A DNA stretch of 64,000 nt from assembly GCF_040958095.1 (NCBI RefSeq), contig NC_091233.1, positions 7,847,235 to 7,911,234 of the forward strand, read 5' to 3'. Within the stretch, counting starts at the first letter, position 1. The number at the start of each line of letters is the position of its first letter. The translations under genes and the position numbers were made by a program. Shown here piece by piece: positions 47,067 to 62,243 of the stretch. The notes beneath the pieces are model-generated. The model saw nothing but the letters and a program-made list of their open reading frames with translations. It ran no database searches and was not told the origin of the DNA. This stretch comes from Procambarus clarkii (Eukaryota; Arthropoda; Malacostraca; Decapoda; Cambaridae).

Positions 47067-47082
47067 TAGTAGCAGTAGCAGC

Positions 47083-47791
47083 ACCACATGCAGGGGATTT
47101 CCTGTTAGCAACCCCAATGTCGGCAACTGGCACCCGTCTCACACCACACGCCCTCTGAATTGCTGTAGTCCTCCGCCTTGCTGCCCCAATCCACACCAGG
47201 TGTATTTGCGGCGAGGTGGTGGCTGACAGGTACGGCCACCATGGCCTACTCTGCCAAAGCACAGGGGAATGGCACTCGAGGCACAGTGAAGTTAACGACA
47301 TCATCAAGAGAAGCCTCAACACAGCTGGATGCCCAGCTGAAAGAGAGCCCCGTTACCTAACGCCCCGTAACTCTGATGCTCTTATTAGTCGCCCAGATGG
47401 TATCACAGTGAACCCCTGGAAGAATGGCAAGCAGTTGGTATAGGACTACACGTGCGTATCAACCCTGGCTAACACCTACATTAACCTCAGTGTTGCACAA
47501 CCAGGTGGCGCTGCCACCCACAGGGAAGCAGCCAAATCCCGTAAGTATAGAGAACTGGATCACCACTACAATTTTGTCCCCATTGCTTCTGAGACACTCG
47601 GCGTCTGGGGTAAAAGTGCTATCAGTTTTTTTAAGGAACTGGGTTCTAGGCTCATTGAAACGACAAGGGACCCAAGAGCTGCAAGCTTTCTTTTCCAGCG
47701 CCTCAGTGTGGCGATACAGAGGGGAAATGCGCACTGCACCCAGGGTTCCTGCCCGCCATCTGAGGAGCTGGAGGAACTCGACAACCTATGA
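47083..47791 (+). pseudogene. C-terminal domain of a retroelement protein: zinc knuckle plus nuclease-like region
   Basis: One frame reads [23 protein letters not shown] at 47156, then [15 protein letters not shown] and GHHGLLC (a C-x-C...H...C zinc knuckle, about 47200-47250), [40 protein letters not shown] at 47441 (a probable Trp), DYTCVSTLANTYI, then KSRKYRELDHHYNFVPIA, and LFQRLSVAIQRGNA, ending at TGA 47789. I recognise this as a domain that follows an RT in many invertebrate retroelements. Its order (zinc knuckle, then RPD...D...K..KY) parallels the restriction-like endonuclease of R2-type LINEs; that link is inference. Two stops disable it, and the RT part is absent because the reading stops at the (TA)n. 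Confidence 0.65.
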
Positions 47792-48032
47792 TAACCATCT
47801 TTGTAACCCATATGTAACTCCTTTTTTGTAACAAAGTTCAAATAAAGTAAATATATATATGTGTACATACAAAAGAATGGGGGTGGTAGGAGAAGATAAT
47901 ATTAGTGTTCAGTGAGAAACCACAAGGTCTCCTCTGAATACTTTTTATTTTCTTCTCCGGGGCTATGGGTCCCCACATTGGCACCAGAGGTGGTACCCTC
48001 ACAAACACACACACACATATATATATATATAT
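47792..48032. repeat. Short repeat before MITE copy A, plus (TA)n/(CA)n
   Basis: A ~92-bp block (TTCAGTGAGAAACCACAAGG to GAGGTGGTAC, 47909-47998) recurs at 48855-48943. In both places it lies next to a MITE copy. Confidence 0.75.

Positions 48033-49459
<1,427 letters not shown>

Positions 49460-49495
<36 letters not shown>
49460..49495. repeat. (TA)n microsatellite
   Basis: About 18 units between copies C and D. Confidence 0.95.
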
Positions 49496-49500
<5 letters not shown>

Positions 49501-49883
49501 GTACCTAGTAGCCAGAACGCACTTATCAGCCTACTATGCAAGGCCCGAATTGCCTAATAAGCCAAGTTTTCATGAATAAATGATTTTTCGACTACCTAAC
49601 CTACCTAACCTAACCTAACCTAACTTTTTCTGCTACCTAACCTAACCTAACCTATAAAGATAGGTTAGGTTAGGTTAGATAGGGTTGGTTAGGTTCGGTC
49701 ATATATCTACGTTAATTTTAACTCCAATAAAATAAAATTGACCTCATACATAATGAAATGGATAGCTTTATCAATTCATAAGAAAAAAATTAGAGAAAAT
49801 ATATTAATTCAGGAAAACTTGGCTTATTAGGCAAATCGGGCCTTGCATAGTAGGCTGAGAAGTGCGTTCTGGCTACTAGGTAC

Positions 49884-49888
<5 letters not shown>
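49496..49888. mobile_element. MITE-like element, copy D
   Basis: Full-length. The left end has two private changes (CACTTATCAG, CCGAATTGCC) not matched at the right. Confidence 0.9.

Positions 49889-49946
<58 letters not shown>
49889..49946. repeat. (TA)n microsatellite
   Basis: About 29 units between copies D and E. Confidence 0.95.
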
Positions 49947-49951
<5 letters not shown>

Positions 49952-50340
49952 GTACCTAATAGCCAGAACGCACTTCTCAGCCTACTATTCAAGGCCCGAT
50001 TTGCCTAATAAGCCAAGTTTTCATGAATTAATGTTTTTTCGTCTACCTAACCTACCTAACCTAACCTAACCTAGCTTTTTTTGGCTACCTAACCTAACCT
50101 TACCTATAAATATAGGTTAGGTTAGGTTAGGTAGGGTTGGTTAGGTTCGGTCATATATCTACGTTAATTTTAACTCCATTAAAAAAAAATTGACCTCATA
50201 CATAGAGAAAAGGGTTGCTTTATCATTTCATAAGAAAAAAATTATAGTAAATATATTAATTCAGGAAAACTTGGCTTATTAGGCAAATCGGGCCTTGAAT
50301 AGTAGGCTGAGAAGTGAGTTCTGGCTACTAGGTACGACAT
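49947..50340. mobile_element. MITE-like element, copy E
   Basis: Full-length. Both ends share CTATTCAAGG instead of CTATGCAAGG. Confidence 0.9.
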
Positions 50341-52370
<2,030 letters not shown>

Positions 52371-54115
52371 TGTTACGGTGCCCTCTCCTATTTCTTTCGT
52401 TTGCCGGCTTAAAGAGTCATATCAGCTCTCCCTACTGATTCTCTGAGGTTCAGGGAGTCTAATGATATATGTGGCGACCAGACCGGCTGCCAGTTAATGG
52501 AAGGAGGTTACATCATAAGTTGTAAATAAGGAGAAATTGGCGCCCTGATATAAAATGAAACAGTATCCCCTACGGCAGATATGACCTTTTGGAAGGGAGA
52601 CAAGCCGATCGCGGATTGGCCGACGTAGGTCGCGGGCGACAAATCAGGGCCCGCCGTGACGTCACCGAGTGCCCCGGGCGGCGCCAACGTCAGAGTTGTT
52701 CTGACCGTGGAAGCGACAGGACGCGCCTCGGTCTGCTCTCAAGAATTGGAGGCTCTGCAAGCCTTGTTCAGTGGATTGAGCTGGCCATCGCCGCCATCAT
52801 AGTTATTGGAGACCCTGCGCTTCTGGGAAGCCAAAGAGGAACCAAGTTCAGTGAGCAGAGAAGTGCCAAACTTGGAAAATAGTCGGCGACGACGCTGGGC
52901 GGCGCCGCTGGCTGGACGTAGAGGTCTGGAAGGTGGGCGAGCGAGCCTAGCTGTGACTGGGGTCACATCCACTGAGAATCTTGGAAGGACGACACCGTGC
53001 CTAGGACAGGGAGCGACGCCCTGTGGGAGAAGCGAGTGTGGGAAAAAATAGAGATTAGCTCAGCGCCCATCGATGAACCAGGATTGGGGCAGCTGAATCT
53101 CAGGGATTGGAACGGCGACGACGCGAAGGCTTCACGACACCTGAGGACCTGTGGAACGTCCTGGATCGTCGAGGATCGACCCAAGGAAGCGTGGGACCCT
53201 CACACCATCGAGGGACAGGCGTCGTGAGCCAGGAGTGTAAGGTAGATCATTTTCCCTCCCATTACCCCTTGTATGAGTAGGCTAGTTAGGCCACAATATT
53301 TACTTGTGTATGTGGCAGCAAGACTTTATTACTTTAATAGTAGAGTAGGCTGCAAGGCAGCTTGTGTCCAGGACTGTCAGAGAGGACAGTGTGTGTGGAT
53401 GGCAGGACAGTGAAGAAGAGGTGCCGACGTGGTGAAGAGGCCCTCCTGTGAGAGTGTGAGACTCCGGTCTTCCTGCCCATTTGAAGGAGTGTTGGAGGTC
53501 GTGGAAGAAGAGGCTGACGATCTCCAGACTCATTATCCATATTCCATATTCATGTATTACTTGTGATTGTGTGTGTGTGTGTTCATGTAATTTGCATCAG
53601 TAAATCCACACATTTTATTACTGTGTTTGAGTGTGCCTCCATTTGTGATATTTCTCTATGAGCATACATTTCTGGCTACAAACAATATATGATACACCCA
53701 CTGAACTGCATTGCTGGGGTGCAGATATAATAACCCAGCTGGCGACCTTGCTAAGAGGAAGATAGAGAAGACAGGCGGGAAAGGAGTTCCTGCAACCCTT
53801 TTTGTCTGGCAGGCAAGACTCAGGGAGGTTATGGTTATAGGTAAGCCTGAGTCTTCCTTCACTCCCCCATGGGTCTAGGCCGGAACTGTTAACAGCAGTT
53901 TCCCCGTGTCTGACTGAAGGGCTTCCAGGGTGAATCAGTGGCACCCCTTTGTGGTGGAAGCAAAGACCTGCGGAGGTGGGCATTGTTGGTCCTCTCTTGT
54001 GTGACCAAGGAGACTCCGGTGAATCCAGGGAGTCGGAGGGGCTGAGTATTTGGGCCTTTGAGCCCCTAGCAGCCGAGTGTTAGCAGAGCCCCGGACCGCC
54101 CACCCCCACGTGACA
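52371..54115 (+). repeat. 5' long terminal repeat
   Basis: Starts TGTTACGGTG and ends CCCACGTGACA (TG...CA). TATAAA at 52549-52554 in CTGATATAAAATGAAAC is a good TATA box for the U3 promoter. TGACGTCA at 52659-52666 fits a CRE/ATF site. Short open frames inside are identical in both LTRs and have no recognisable domain. Confidence 0.92.
52547..52558 (+). promoter_or_regulatory. Probable TATA box of the LTR promoter
   Basis: TGATATAAAATG within U3; the twin copy in the 3' LTR is at 57560-57571. Transcription would start about 30 bases downstream. Confidence 0.5.
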
Positions 54116-54122
54116 AGAGAAC

Positions 54123-54149
54123 TGGCGACCTTGCCAGGATTCGAACCCC
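54123..54149 (+). other. Primer binding site, tRNA-Arg-like
   Basis: TGGCGACCTTGCCAGGATTC and the next bases (CGAACCCC) lie 7 bases after the LTR. The complement ends CAAGGTCG-CCA and contains the T-loop TTCGAAT and half-stem CCTGG, i.e. the 3' end of a tRNA with discriminator G. Arthropod tRNA-Arg 3' ends have this form (for example ...CCTGGCAGGATCG-CCA). The isoacceptor is not settled. Confidence 0.7.
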
Positions 54150-54336
54150 AGTAGCCAAGAACTGGGAACTTCGCCAGGAAGCGTGGATCAAGCTACAGTG
54201 TGGACCAAATTGCAAGACAAGTGTTGCCAGGGTACTAATACAGTGTGGCCAGTGAATTCGGTGGTACTGTTACTCAACCAGCTAAGGGACTGAAACGGTG
54301 AAATTAGTGCCTACTAACTTGTCTGTGCTGTCGTGT

Positions 54337-57327
54337 ATGCTCAATGATATAGAGATGGAGGAAGACAAAGTAAAGAAATTTATTGACACAAGGGACGAGA
54401 GAATTTTAGAAGAGTGTACCAAGGCCCAGCTCCAACAAGTGGCAAACCACTTTGGGATCAGGTTGAGGACGACTAAGGTAGCGGAGCGAAGGATAGAGAT
54501 CATGGCACAGCTCACAGCTCGAGAGGAAGCGACGGGAGAGGAGCCATCTCAAGAGGAGCTGTCCCGAGGAGAGCCGTCGCAAGGTGAACCGTCCCGACTA
54601 GGGCCTCCCCAAGCGCCTACCAGTGTGGAGAGAATTCACAGTGAACATGGGAGCAGTGGAAGGTCCAGCTGTAGTAAGAGGAGCCTGCAACTGGAAATAA
54701 TGAAGATGCAACTGGAAGCCCAGCTGCGACGAGAGGAGAGAGAAGCGCAAAGGCAGCGAGAGGAACGTGCGGCTGAGCTGCAGCGAGAGGAACGTGCGGC
54801 TGAGCTGCAGCGAGAGGAACGTGCAGCTGAGCTGCAGCGAGAGGAACGTGCAGTTGAGCTGCAGCGAGGTGAGCGAGAAGCACGGCTGCAGCTGCAGCGA
54901 GAGGAGCGAGAAGCTCGGCTGCAGCGAGAAGAAGGAGAGAGACAACTGCGACTGGAGGAGATAAAGGCAAAGAAAGAAGTCGAATTGCGTCGCGTTGAAC
55001 GTGGTCTGCCCTCACTACCTGCACGGCGGGATGACCTCAAGGTAAGGGAACGTGACTTACCTACGTTCGAACCACAAGAAGCTGAGGCGTTCTTCGAACA
55101 CTTTGAACGGATAGCGACTCTGAAGGAGTGGCCGGAAGATGATTGGGCTGCTCTGGTCCAGGGCAGGTTGACTGGTGAGGCCCGGGAAGCCTATAACATG
55201 CTGGACCTAGAGGAGTGTACTAATTATGACGCGATTAAGAATGCGGTTCTCCACTCATTCCGGCTGACTCCGGAGATGTACCGGAAGCGGTTCAGAGAGT
55301 GTACAAGAGCGTCGGGAAAGACTTACGCCGAGACCGCCAGGGAGATGGAACGGAAATTCCTACGATGGTTGAAGGCGGAGGAAGCGGAGTCGGTGGATGA
55401 TATCAAACGACTGATAGTGATGGAGAAGTTCATGTCGGTGCTCCATCCAGAGTTGCGAGTAAGGGTGAGAGAAGCAGGTATTAAGGACCTGAAGGCTGCA
55501 GCGGATCGAGCCGACATGCTGGAGGAGGCACTACATATCAGGAGGGAGGGGCCGCCCAGACACTCGCCTTACCCCAGGTCGGGAGGGAACCTTAGGAGTT
55601 CAGGAGGAGCGAGGACGGGTGGGGACTCTCCCAAGAGTAGTGTGCCCGATGAAGTAACGTGGTTCAAGAGCTCAAGAGACGCGGGGAGGAAGCCCCAAGC
55701 TGTGAGCAGTGGACCTAGCTCAGGAGCAAGTGCTGCAGTCCCGGACACGACGACAGGGAGTCCAAGGAGAACCCAGGGAACGTCTGCAAGTGGTACCGCC
55801 AGAGTGACTGGCGAGTGGCCGCCCAGGGGAGGCAGCCGATGCTACAACTGTGGTGTGAGAGGACATTATGCCCGCGAGTGTGAGGAGCACCAAAGGAATG
55901 TAGGATTAATGTTGGAAGAGGAGAGAGTGTTTGTTCACACCCCATATTATAGTGGACCCAACGTGAATGGTTGGGAAATGAAGTTGGGTGAACATCCCTT
56001 CGTTTTCGGGGCCAACGTGAAGTTTGGAAAGTCAGACCCAGTGGAGGTTGCCGTTCTTCGAGATACTGGTGCTGACATAAGTATGGTGACCAGGAGTATT
56101 CTCCCCAAGGAATTTAATGATTCACCTGTGGGAGTGGTGAGGATACGCAGTGTGGGGGAGGAATACAGGTTGCCACTTCACAAAGTACAGCTGATTGCCG
56201 ACTGCGGAGTCGAGAAAGCTATAGTAGCTGTAGCCCCTAAGTTACCCCTAGAGCATGTACAGATGGTGCTGGGTAATGACCTCGGAGGAGGCAGGATACA
56301 ACCCGATTGGGCCAGGAGTGCCTATGTTGCAAGCAGCGGTACAACCCTGCCAGGTGAGGTATCGGTCGTTCCAGATGGTCGTGAGGAAGCCGACTTCGCC
56401 AGGGAAAACGTCGCCAGAGACGACGACAACGAGGGCGAGAGTGCAGAGAGGTCGTCGGAGGTTGTGGAAAACCCCGACGGGGACCTCCGACTAAGCCTGA
56501 TGATGCGTGTGGAGGAGTGGCGAGGAGCAGCTGTACAAACGCCTGGGGCGGTGAAGAGGCTGCAGACCGCACTCCCTCCATACAGAAACGTGAATAAAGT
56601 AAGCTCAGTGGATGAGCGAACGGCAGTGAGGGGCGGAGTGGAGGAGCCACGACGCAGTGCACCCTATGCCAGCCAGATGAATAGTGGTAGGTGCAAGATG
56701 GACCACCGTGGTGAGGTGAGCCACAGGGAGGTGGATGAGCCCAACCACGAACCGAAGAAGACGTCTGCAGGGAAGAGAATCTCATGGAGGAGTGAAGATG
56801 TTCGTTGGGAACGAAGGAGCGAATGGTATAGGAAAGGCAATACGAAGAAAGCAGGGAATAGGTACACCCAGGGTAGGCGCCAGCCTAACCAGAGGGGCAT
56901 TGGGCCATCGCAAAAGCCTAGTGTGGAAGAGAGGAAGCTGCTGGATGGAGTACAGGTTACAAGTGCCACTGTGAGGAGACAACGCACCTACGGGAGAAGA
57001 GGAACCGAGAAGAGAGAAGATTGGCGAAGAGGAGATCATGAGAGGAAACATGGAGTACCTGTAGGACGCAGTGTAAATGCAAGACTATCTCGGAGTGCAC
57101 GACGCGGTGGAGGCGCTGCATGCACTGAATCTTACAGTGGTAACGAGCCGTGGGAGTACACTCGTAGCCACGGAGAGGGGATTTCTTGTAGGTGTTCAGG
57201 GAACACCCATCACACCCGTTCCTATGCGAGGTGGAGATACAATGAGGCAAGTGACTGGCAAGGTGGTACGAGCCACGTCACCAACTGGAGGAGTGACACT
57301 TCAGGAACGGAGGGAGCAAGAGTATAG
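54337..57327 (+). CDS. Gag-protease polyprotein with a basic C-terminal extension
   Basis: 996 codons from the ATG at 54337 (the next, at 54355, has a better context, GAGATGG). Residues about 1-70: N-terminal helical motif (KAQLQQVANHFGIRLRTTK). About 117-222: Glu/Arg coiled coil with four 9-residue RAAELQREE repeats. About 240-400: retrotransposon capsid domain (EAEAFFEHFERIATLKEW, WAALVQGRLTGEAREAY). 502-515: zinc knuckle CYNCGVRGHYAREC, which binds the element RNA. About 560-650: retropepsin-like protease with DTGADIS (D576) and LGNDLGGG. About 660-996: Arg/Gly/Ser-rich, no domain recognised; no YxDD, RNase H or integrase motif. Gag builds cytoplasmic particles and the protease matures them. 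The frame is intact, which with identical LTRs suggests recent function. The C-terminus could be the tail of a pol gene whose middle was lost, or new sequence. Confidence 0.88.
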   Translation: MLNDIEMEEDKVKKFIDTRDERILEECTKAQLQQVANHFGIRLRTTKVAERRIEIMAQLTAREEATGEEPSQEELSRGEPSQGEPSRLGPPQAPTSVERIHSEHGSSGRSSCSKRSLQLEIMKMQLEAQLRREEREAQRQREERAAELQREERAAELQREERAAELQREERAVELQRGEREARLQLQREEREARLQREEGERQLRLEEIKAKKEVELRRVERGLPSLPARRDDLKVRERDLPTFEPQEAEAFFEHFERIATLKEWPEDDWAALVQGRLTGEAREAYNMLDLEECTNYDAIKNAVLHSFRLTPEMYRKRFRECTRASGKTYAETAREMERKFLRWLKAEEAESVDDIKRLIVMEKFMSVLHPELRVRVREAGIKDLKAAADRADMLEEALHIRREGPPRHSPYPRSGGNLRSSGGARTGGDSPKSSVPDEVTWFKSSRDAGRKPQAVSSGPSSGASAAVPDTTTGSPRRTQGTSASGTARVTGEWPPRGGSRCYNCGVRGHYARECEEHQRNVGLMLEEERVFVHTPYYSGPNVNGWEMKLGEHPFVFGANVKFGKSDPVEVAVLRDTGADISMVTRSILPKEFNDSPVGVVRIRSVGEEYRLPLHKVQLIADCGVEKAIVAVAPKLPLEHVQMVLGNDLGGGRIQPDWARSAYVASSGTTLPGEVSVVPDGREEADFARENVARDDDNEGESAERSSEVVENPDGDLRLSLMMRVEEWRGAAVQTPGAVKRLQTALPPYRNVNKVSSVDERTAVRGGVEEPRRSAPYASQMNSGRCKMDHRGEVSHREVDEPNHEPKKTSAGKRISWRSEDVRWERRSEWYRKGNTKKAGNRYTQGRRQPNQRGIGPSQKPSVEERKLLDGVQVTSATVRRQRTYGRRGTEKREDWRRGDHERKHGVPVGRSVNARLSRSARRGGGAACTESYSGNEPWEYTRSHGEGISCRCSGNTHHTRSYARWRYNEASDWQGGTSHVTNWRSDTSGTEGARV

Positions 57328-57370
57328 GTTGCCCTCTTGAGTGCTGCTCTTCCGATATGACTCTTATTTT

Positions 57371-57381
57371 AAGGGGAGGGG
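57371..57381 (+). other. Polypurine tract
   Basis: AAGGGGAGGGG, two bases before the 3' LTR; it primes plus-strand DNA synthesis in LTR elements. Confidence 0.85.
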
Positions 57382-57383
57382 TA

Positions 57384-59128
57384 TGTTACGGTGCCCTCTC
57401 CTATTTCTTTCGTTTGCCGGCTTAAAGAGTCATATCAGCTCTCCCTACTGATTCTCTGAGGTTCAGGGAGTCTAATGATATATGTGGCGACCAGACCGGC
57501 TGCCAGTTAATGGAAGGAGGTTACATCATAAGTTGTAAATAAGGAGAAATTGGCGCCCTGATATAAAATGAAACAGTATCCCCTACGGCAGATATGACCT
57601 TTTGGAAGGGAGACAAGCCGATCGCGGATTGGCCGACGTAGGTCGCGGGCGACAAATCAGGGCCCGCCGTGACGTCACCGAGTGCCCCGGGCGGCGCCAA
57701 CGTCAGAGTTGTTCTGACCGTGGAAGCGACAGGACGCGCCTCGGTCTGCTCTCAAGAATTGGAGGCTCTGCAAGCCTTGTTCAGTGGATTGAGCTGGCCA
57801 TCGCCGCCATCATAGTTATTGGAGACCCTGCGCTTCTGGGAAGCCAAAGAGGAACCAAGTTCAGTGAGCAGAGAAGTGCCAAACTTGGAAAATAGTCGGC
57901 GACGACGCTGGGCGGCGCCGCTGGCTGGACGTAGAGGTCTGGAAGGTGGGCGAGCGAGCCTAGCTGTGACTGGGGTCACATCCACTGAGAATCTTGGAAG
58001 GACGACACCGTGCCTAGGACAGGGAGCGACGCCCTGTGGGAGAAGCGAGTGTGGGAAAAAATAGAGATTAGCTCAGCGCCCATCGATGAACCAGGATTGG
58101 GGCAGCTGAATCTCAGGGATTGGAACGGCGACGACGCGAAGGCTTCACGACACCTGAGGACCTGTGGAACGTCCTGGATCGTCGAGGATCGACCCAAGGA
58201 AGCGTGGGACCCTCACACCATCGAGGGACAGGCGTCGTGAGCCAGGAGTGTAAGGTAGATCATTTTCCCTCCCATTACCCCTTGTATGAGTAGGCTAGTT
58301 AGGCCACAATATTTACTTGTGTATGTGGCAGCAAGACTTTATTACTTTAATAGTAGAGTAGGCTGCAAGGCAGCTTGTGTCCAGGACTGTCAGAGAGGAC
58401 AGTGTGTGTGGATGGCAGGACAGTGAAGAAGAGGTGCCGACGTGGTGAAGAGGCCCTCCTGTGAGAGTGTGAGACTCCGGTCTTCCTGCCCATTTGAAGG
58501 AGTGTTGGAGGTCGTGGAAGAAGAGGCTGACGATCTCCAGACTCATTATCCATATTCCATATTCATGTATTACTTGTGATTGTGTGTGTGTGTGTTCATG
58601 TAATTTGCATCAGTAAATCCACACATTTTATTACTGTGTTTGAGTGTGCCTCCATTTGTGATATTTCTCTATGAGCATACATTTCTGGCTACAAACAATA
58701 TATGATACACCCACTGAACTGCATTGCTGGGGTGCAGATATAATAACCCAGCTGGCGACCTTGCTAAGAGGAAGATAGAGAAGACAGGCGGGAAAGGAGT
58801 TCCTGCAACCCTTTTTGTCTGGCAGGCAAGACTCAGGGAGGTTATGGTTATAGGTAAGCCTGAGTCTTCCTTCACTCCCCCATGGGTCTAGGCCGGAACT
58901 GTTAACAGCAGTTTCCCCGTGTCTGACTGAAGGGCTTCCAGGGTGAATCAGTGGCACCCCTTTGTGGTGGAAGCAAAGACCTGCGGAGGTGGGCATTGTT
59001 GGTCCTCTCTTGTGTGACCAAGGAGACTCCGGTGAATCCAGGGAGTCGGAGGGGCTGAGTATTTGGGCCTTTGAGCCCCTAGCAGCCGAGTGTTAGCAGA
59101 GCCCCGGACCGCCCACCCCCACGTGACA
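57384..59128 (+). repeat. 3' long terminal repeat
   Basis: Same length (1745 bp) as the 5' LTR at a constant offset of 5013 bases; no mismatch found in the parts compared. Confidence 0.92.
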
Positions 59129-60361
<1,233 letters not shown>

Positions 60362-60614
60362 GTTATTTAGAGATTATCTTGAGATGATTTCGGGGCTTTA
60401 GTGTCCTCGCGGCCCGGTCCTCGACCAGGGCTCCACCCCCAGGAAGCAGCCCGTGACAGCTGACTAACACCCAGGTACCTATTTTACTGCTAAGTAACAG
60501 GAGCATAGGGTGAAAGAAACTCTGCCCATTGTTTCTCGCCGGTGCCCGGGATCGAACCCGGGACCACAGGATCACAAGTCCAGTGTACTGTCCGCTCGAC
60601 CATCCGGCTCCCTT
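60362..60614 (-). mobile_element. tRNA-derived SINE, second family
   Basis: On the minus strand: GGGAGCCGGATGGTCGAGCG (A box TGGTCGAGCGG, about 60594-60604), then GTGGTCCCGGGTTCGATCCC (B box about 60547-60558), GGCACCGGCGAGAAACAATG, CAGCTGTCACGGGCTGCTTC and an end at GAAATCATCTCAAGATAATC. The head folds as a tRNA by eye (TGATCC in the anticodon region). It lacks the CCTGCCCGAAACGC tail of the other SINEs, so it probably uses a different LINE partner. Confidence 0.85.
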
Positions 60615-61046
60615 ACACAACGGCCTATCCCTCTCAACCAATTAGAGACGGAGTAGCATGGCCCAGGGGCAACTTGAAAATGGCTGACTCACCCAGATGT
60701 TTGCTAAGATGGCGGTCGTTGCCATGACGACAATGCTGGAGTTAGCGGGAGGCACACGCTCACACCATGAGCTGGCTGTTCCCGTGCAAATCTTGAGTAC
60801 CTCCAAGCTTACAATGAAATGATGCTATTGGCTATAACTCTGTCCACAGACGTGGTACCCCAGCCAGGGTAACATTTCTAAAATGCTGATGACTGGGGCT
60901 CTCACATGAGCCCAAACTCAAGATGTTTCGGGAACTAGTTACCAAACTTAGGTCCGCGCACATAATAAGTGCACTTAGCAAGTGTACTGGCCTCCACAGG
61001 CAGGAGAGCACCATTGTAAGTGAGCTGGTGAACCATTCCCTCACAG
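60615..61046. other. No gene seen
   Basis: Nothing recognised. Confidence 0.4.
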
Positions 61047-62243
61047 AGGCACACCTTTGTTTAAAATTAAATCTACATACTCGATAAGAAATGGGAAAGA
61101 ACTAAATATGCACACATTATGTTTGGTGTGTTGAACTGCTTAAAGGAACCTTATTTGCTTGAAAAAACTTGTAATAGTTTAAAAGTCTGTGAAATATTGG
61201 GTGTTATATGTTTTGAATATTCAACTAATAGCGTAATGCTACAATTTTTCTTTGTTCTGTATTGCCTTGCTAATAGTGTAATGCCACATTTTGTCTGACT
61301 CACTTAGCACAAGTGAGGAGAAAAGGCATTTTGCACAGGACCGGTCTATCCATTCCTACGTAGTTAACGGCTATCAACTGAAAGTATTTTAAAACTAAAA
61401 ACTAAGTTCCTCTGTTTAAAAAAAAACACACACCGACTATTCCATTGAGAATTACTAAAGGTGAAGATTAGACACCTGCTGGATCGAGCACTAATGGGGG
61501 GATGAGAGAGGGGTGGTGTTGAGTGACAACTCAGTGATAAGGAGAGACACGACCGAGCTCTAACGAAGGCCTGACCCTAACGAGACAGAATGACGGACAG
61601 ACAGCGCTTACGCCCCATAAACATGCTTCACATTTTCAAAAAATGTTATTTCGTCATCAGACAGATAGTTGATTTCCACATTACGTTACTAAGTGTAGGG
61701 GGGGGGGGGGGAAGGTATGCAGGAGCAGGTATGGTGTGGGATATTGTGGTCATTAACCCAGTCACGCGACAGACAGACATCAAGAGGTGCACTGCTCGAA
61801 TGCTCGCTCCCCCGCAGTCATGTGGTAGTGGTTCTCATGCCTATTCGATTTGATAGAAGAAAAATTGAAGACTGGTAGTCCACTTTTTTAAGATGTAAAA
61901 ACTTTAAACTATAAAAATGTTTGAATGACTGACTGACTGCTTTTCTGGTCAGGTCTGCAGGTCTGCAAGAAATATTAGAATTGTAGGTGGCGAGCATGTC
62001 TCCTCAGCTCTTCTGTCTTCCGCATAACCTTTCCTCCTATCTCAACCCTATTAGTTCATGTTCTCGTGTTTCACCTTTTGTGTTTTCTAAATCTACACAC
62101 GCGATATGAAATGTGAAAAAATCTTACATTATGCTATGTTATCAGTGTTTGAATAACAATATTAAGAGAGCTGAACATTCTGTGTCATTGTCTCGTCATG
62201 ATATTAAAAGTCTATGTTCTCGCAGGGCTAATGTTGCACGCAG
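61047..62243. repeat. Right arm of the inverted repeat (pairs with 37.8-42.4 kb)
   Basis: Continuous here, whereas the left arm is split by LINE-A at 38001-41215. It also lacks the extra 41.6-kb internal duplication. G run at 61697-61710. Ends where the I-type LINE begins. Confidence 0.85.

Larger units (their letters stand above)
52371..59128 (+). mobile_element. Complete, young Gag-Pro-only LTR retrotransposon (Ty3/Gypsy-like)
   Basis: 6758 bp in all: 5' LTR 52371-54115, primer site, one ORF (54337-57327), polypurine tract, 3' LTR 57384-59128, and a CATA duplication outside. Every LTR portion I compared is identical and both LTRs are 1745 bp. The internal region is only 3268 bp and has no RT, RNase H or integrase in any frame. 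Known: LTR elements with Gag (or Gag and protease) only are described in plants as TR-GAG elements and depend on autonomous relatives. Inference: this is such an element in an arthropod, moved recently by enzymes of a relative. Gag relatives are present in the window (3153-3974). Confidence 0.9.

Noticed and set aside
52589..53983. Open frames of 60-121 codons inside the LTRs (repeated at 57602-58996)
   Set aside because: No domains or coding context; they are duplicated only because LTRs are identical.
60540..60614. A functional tRNA gene
   Set aside because: Head has A and B boxes but continues into a SINE body and 3' end, so it is a SINE.
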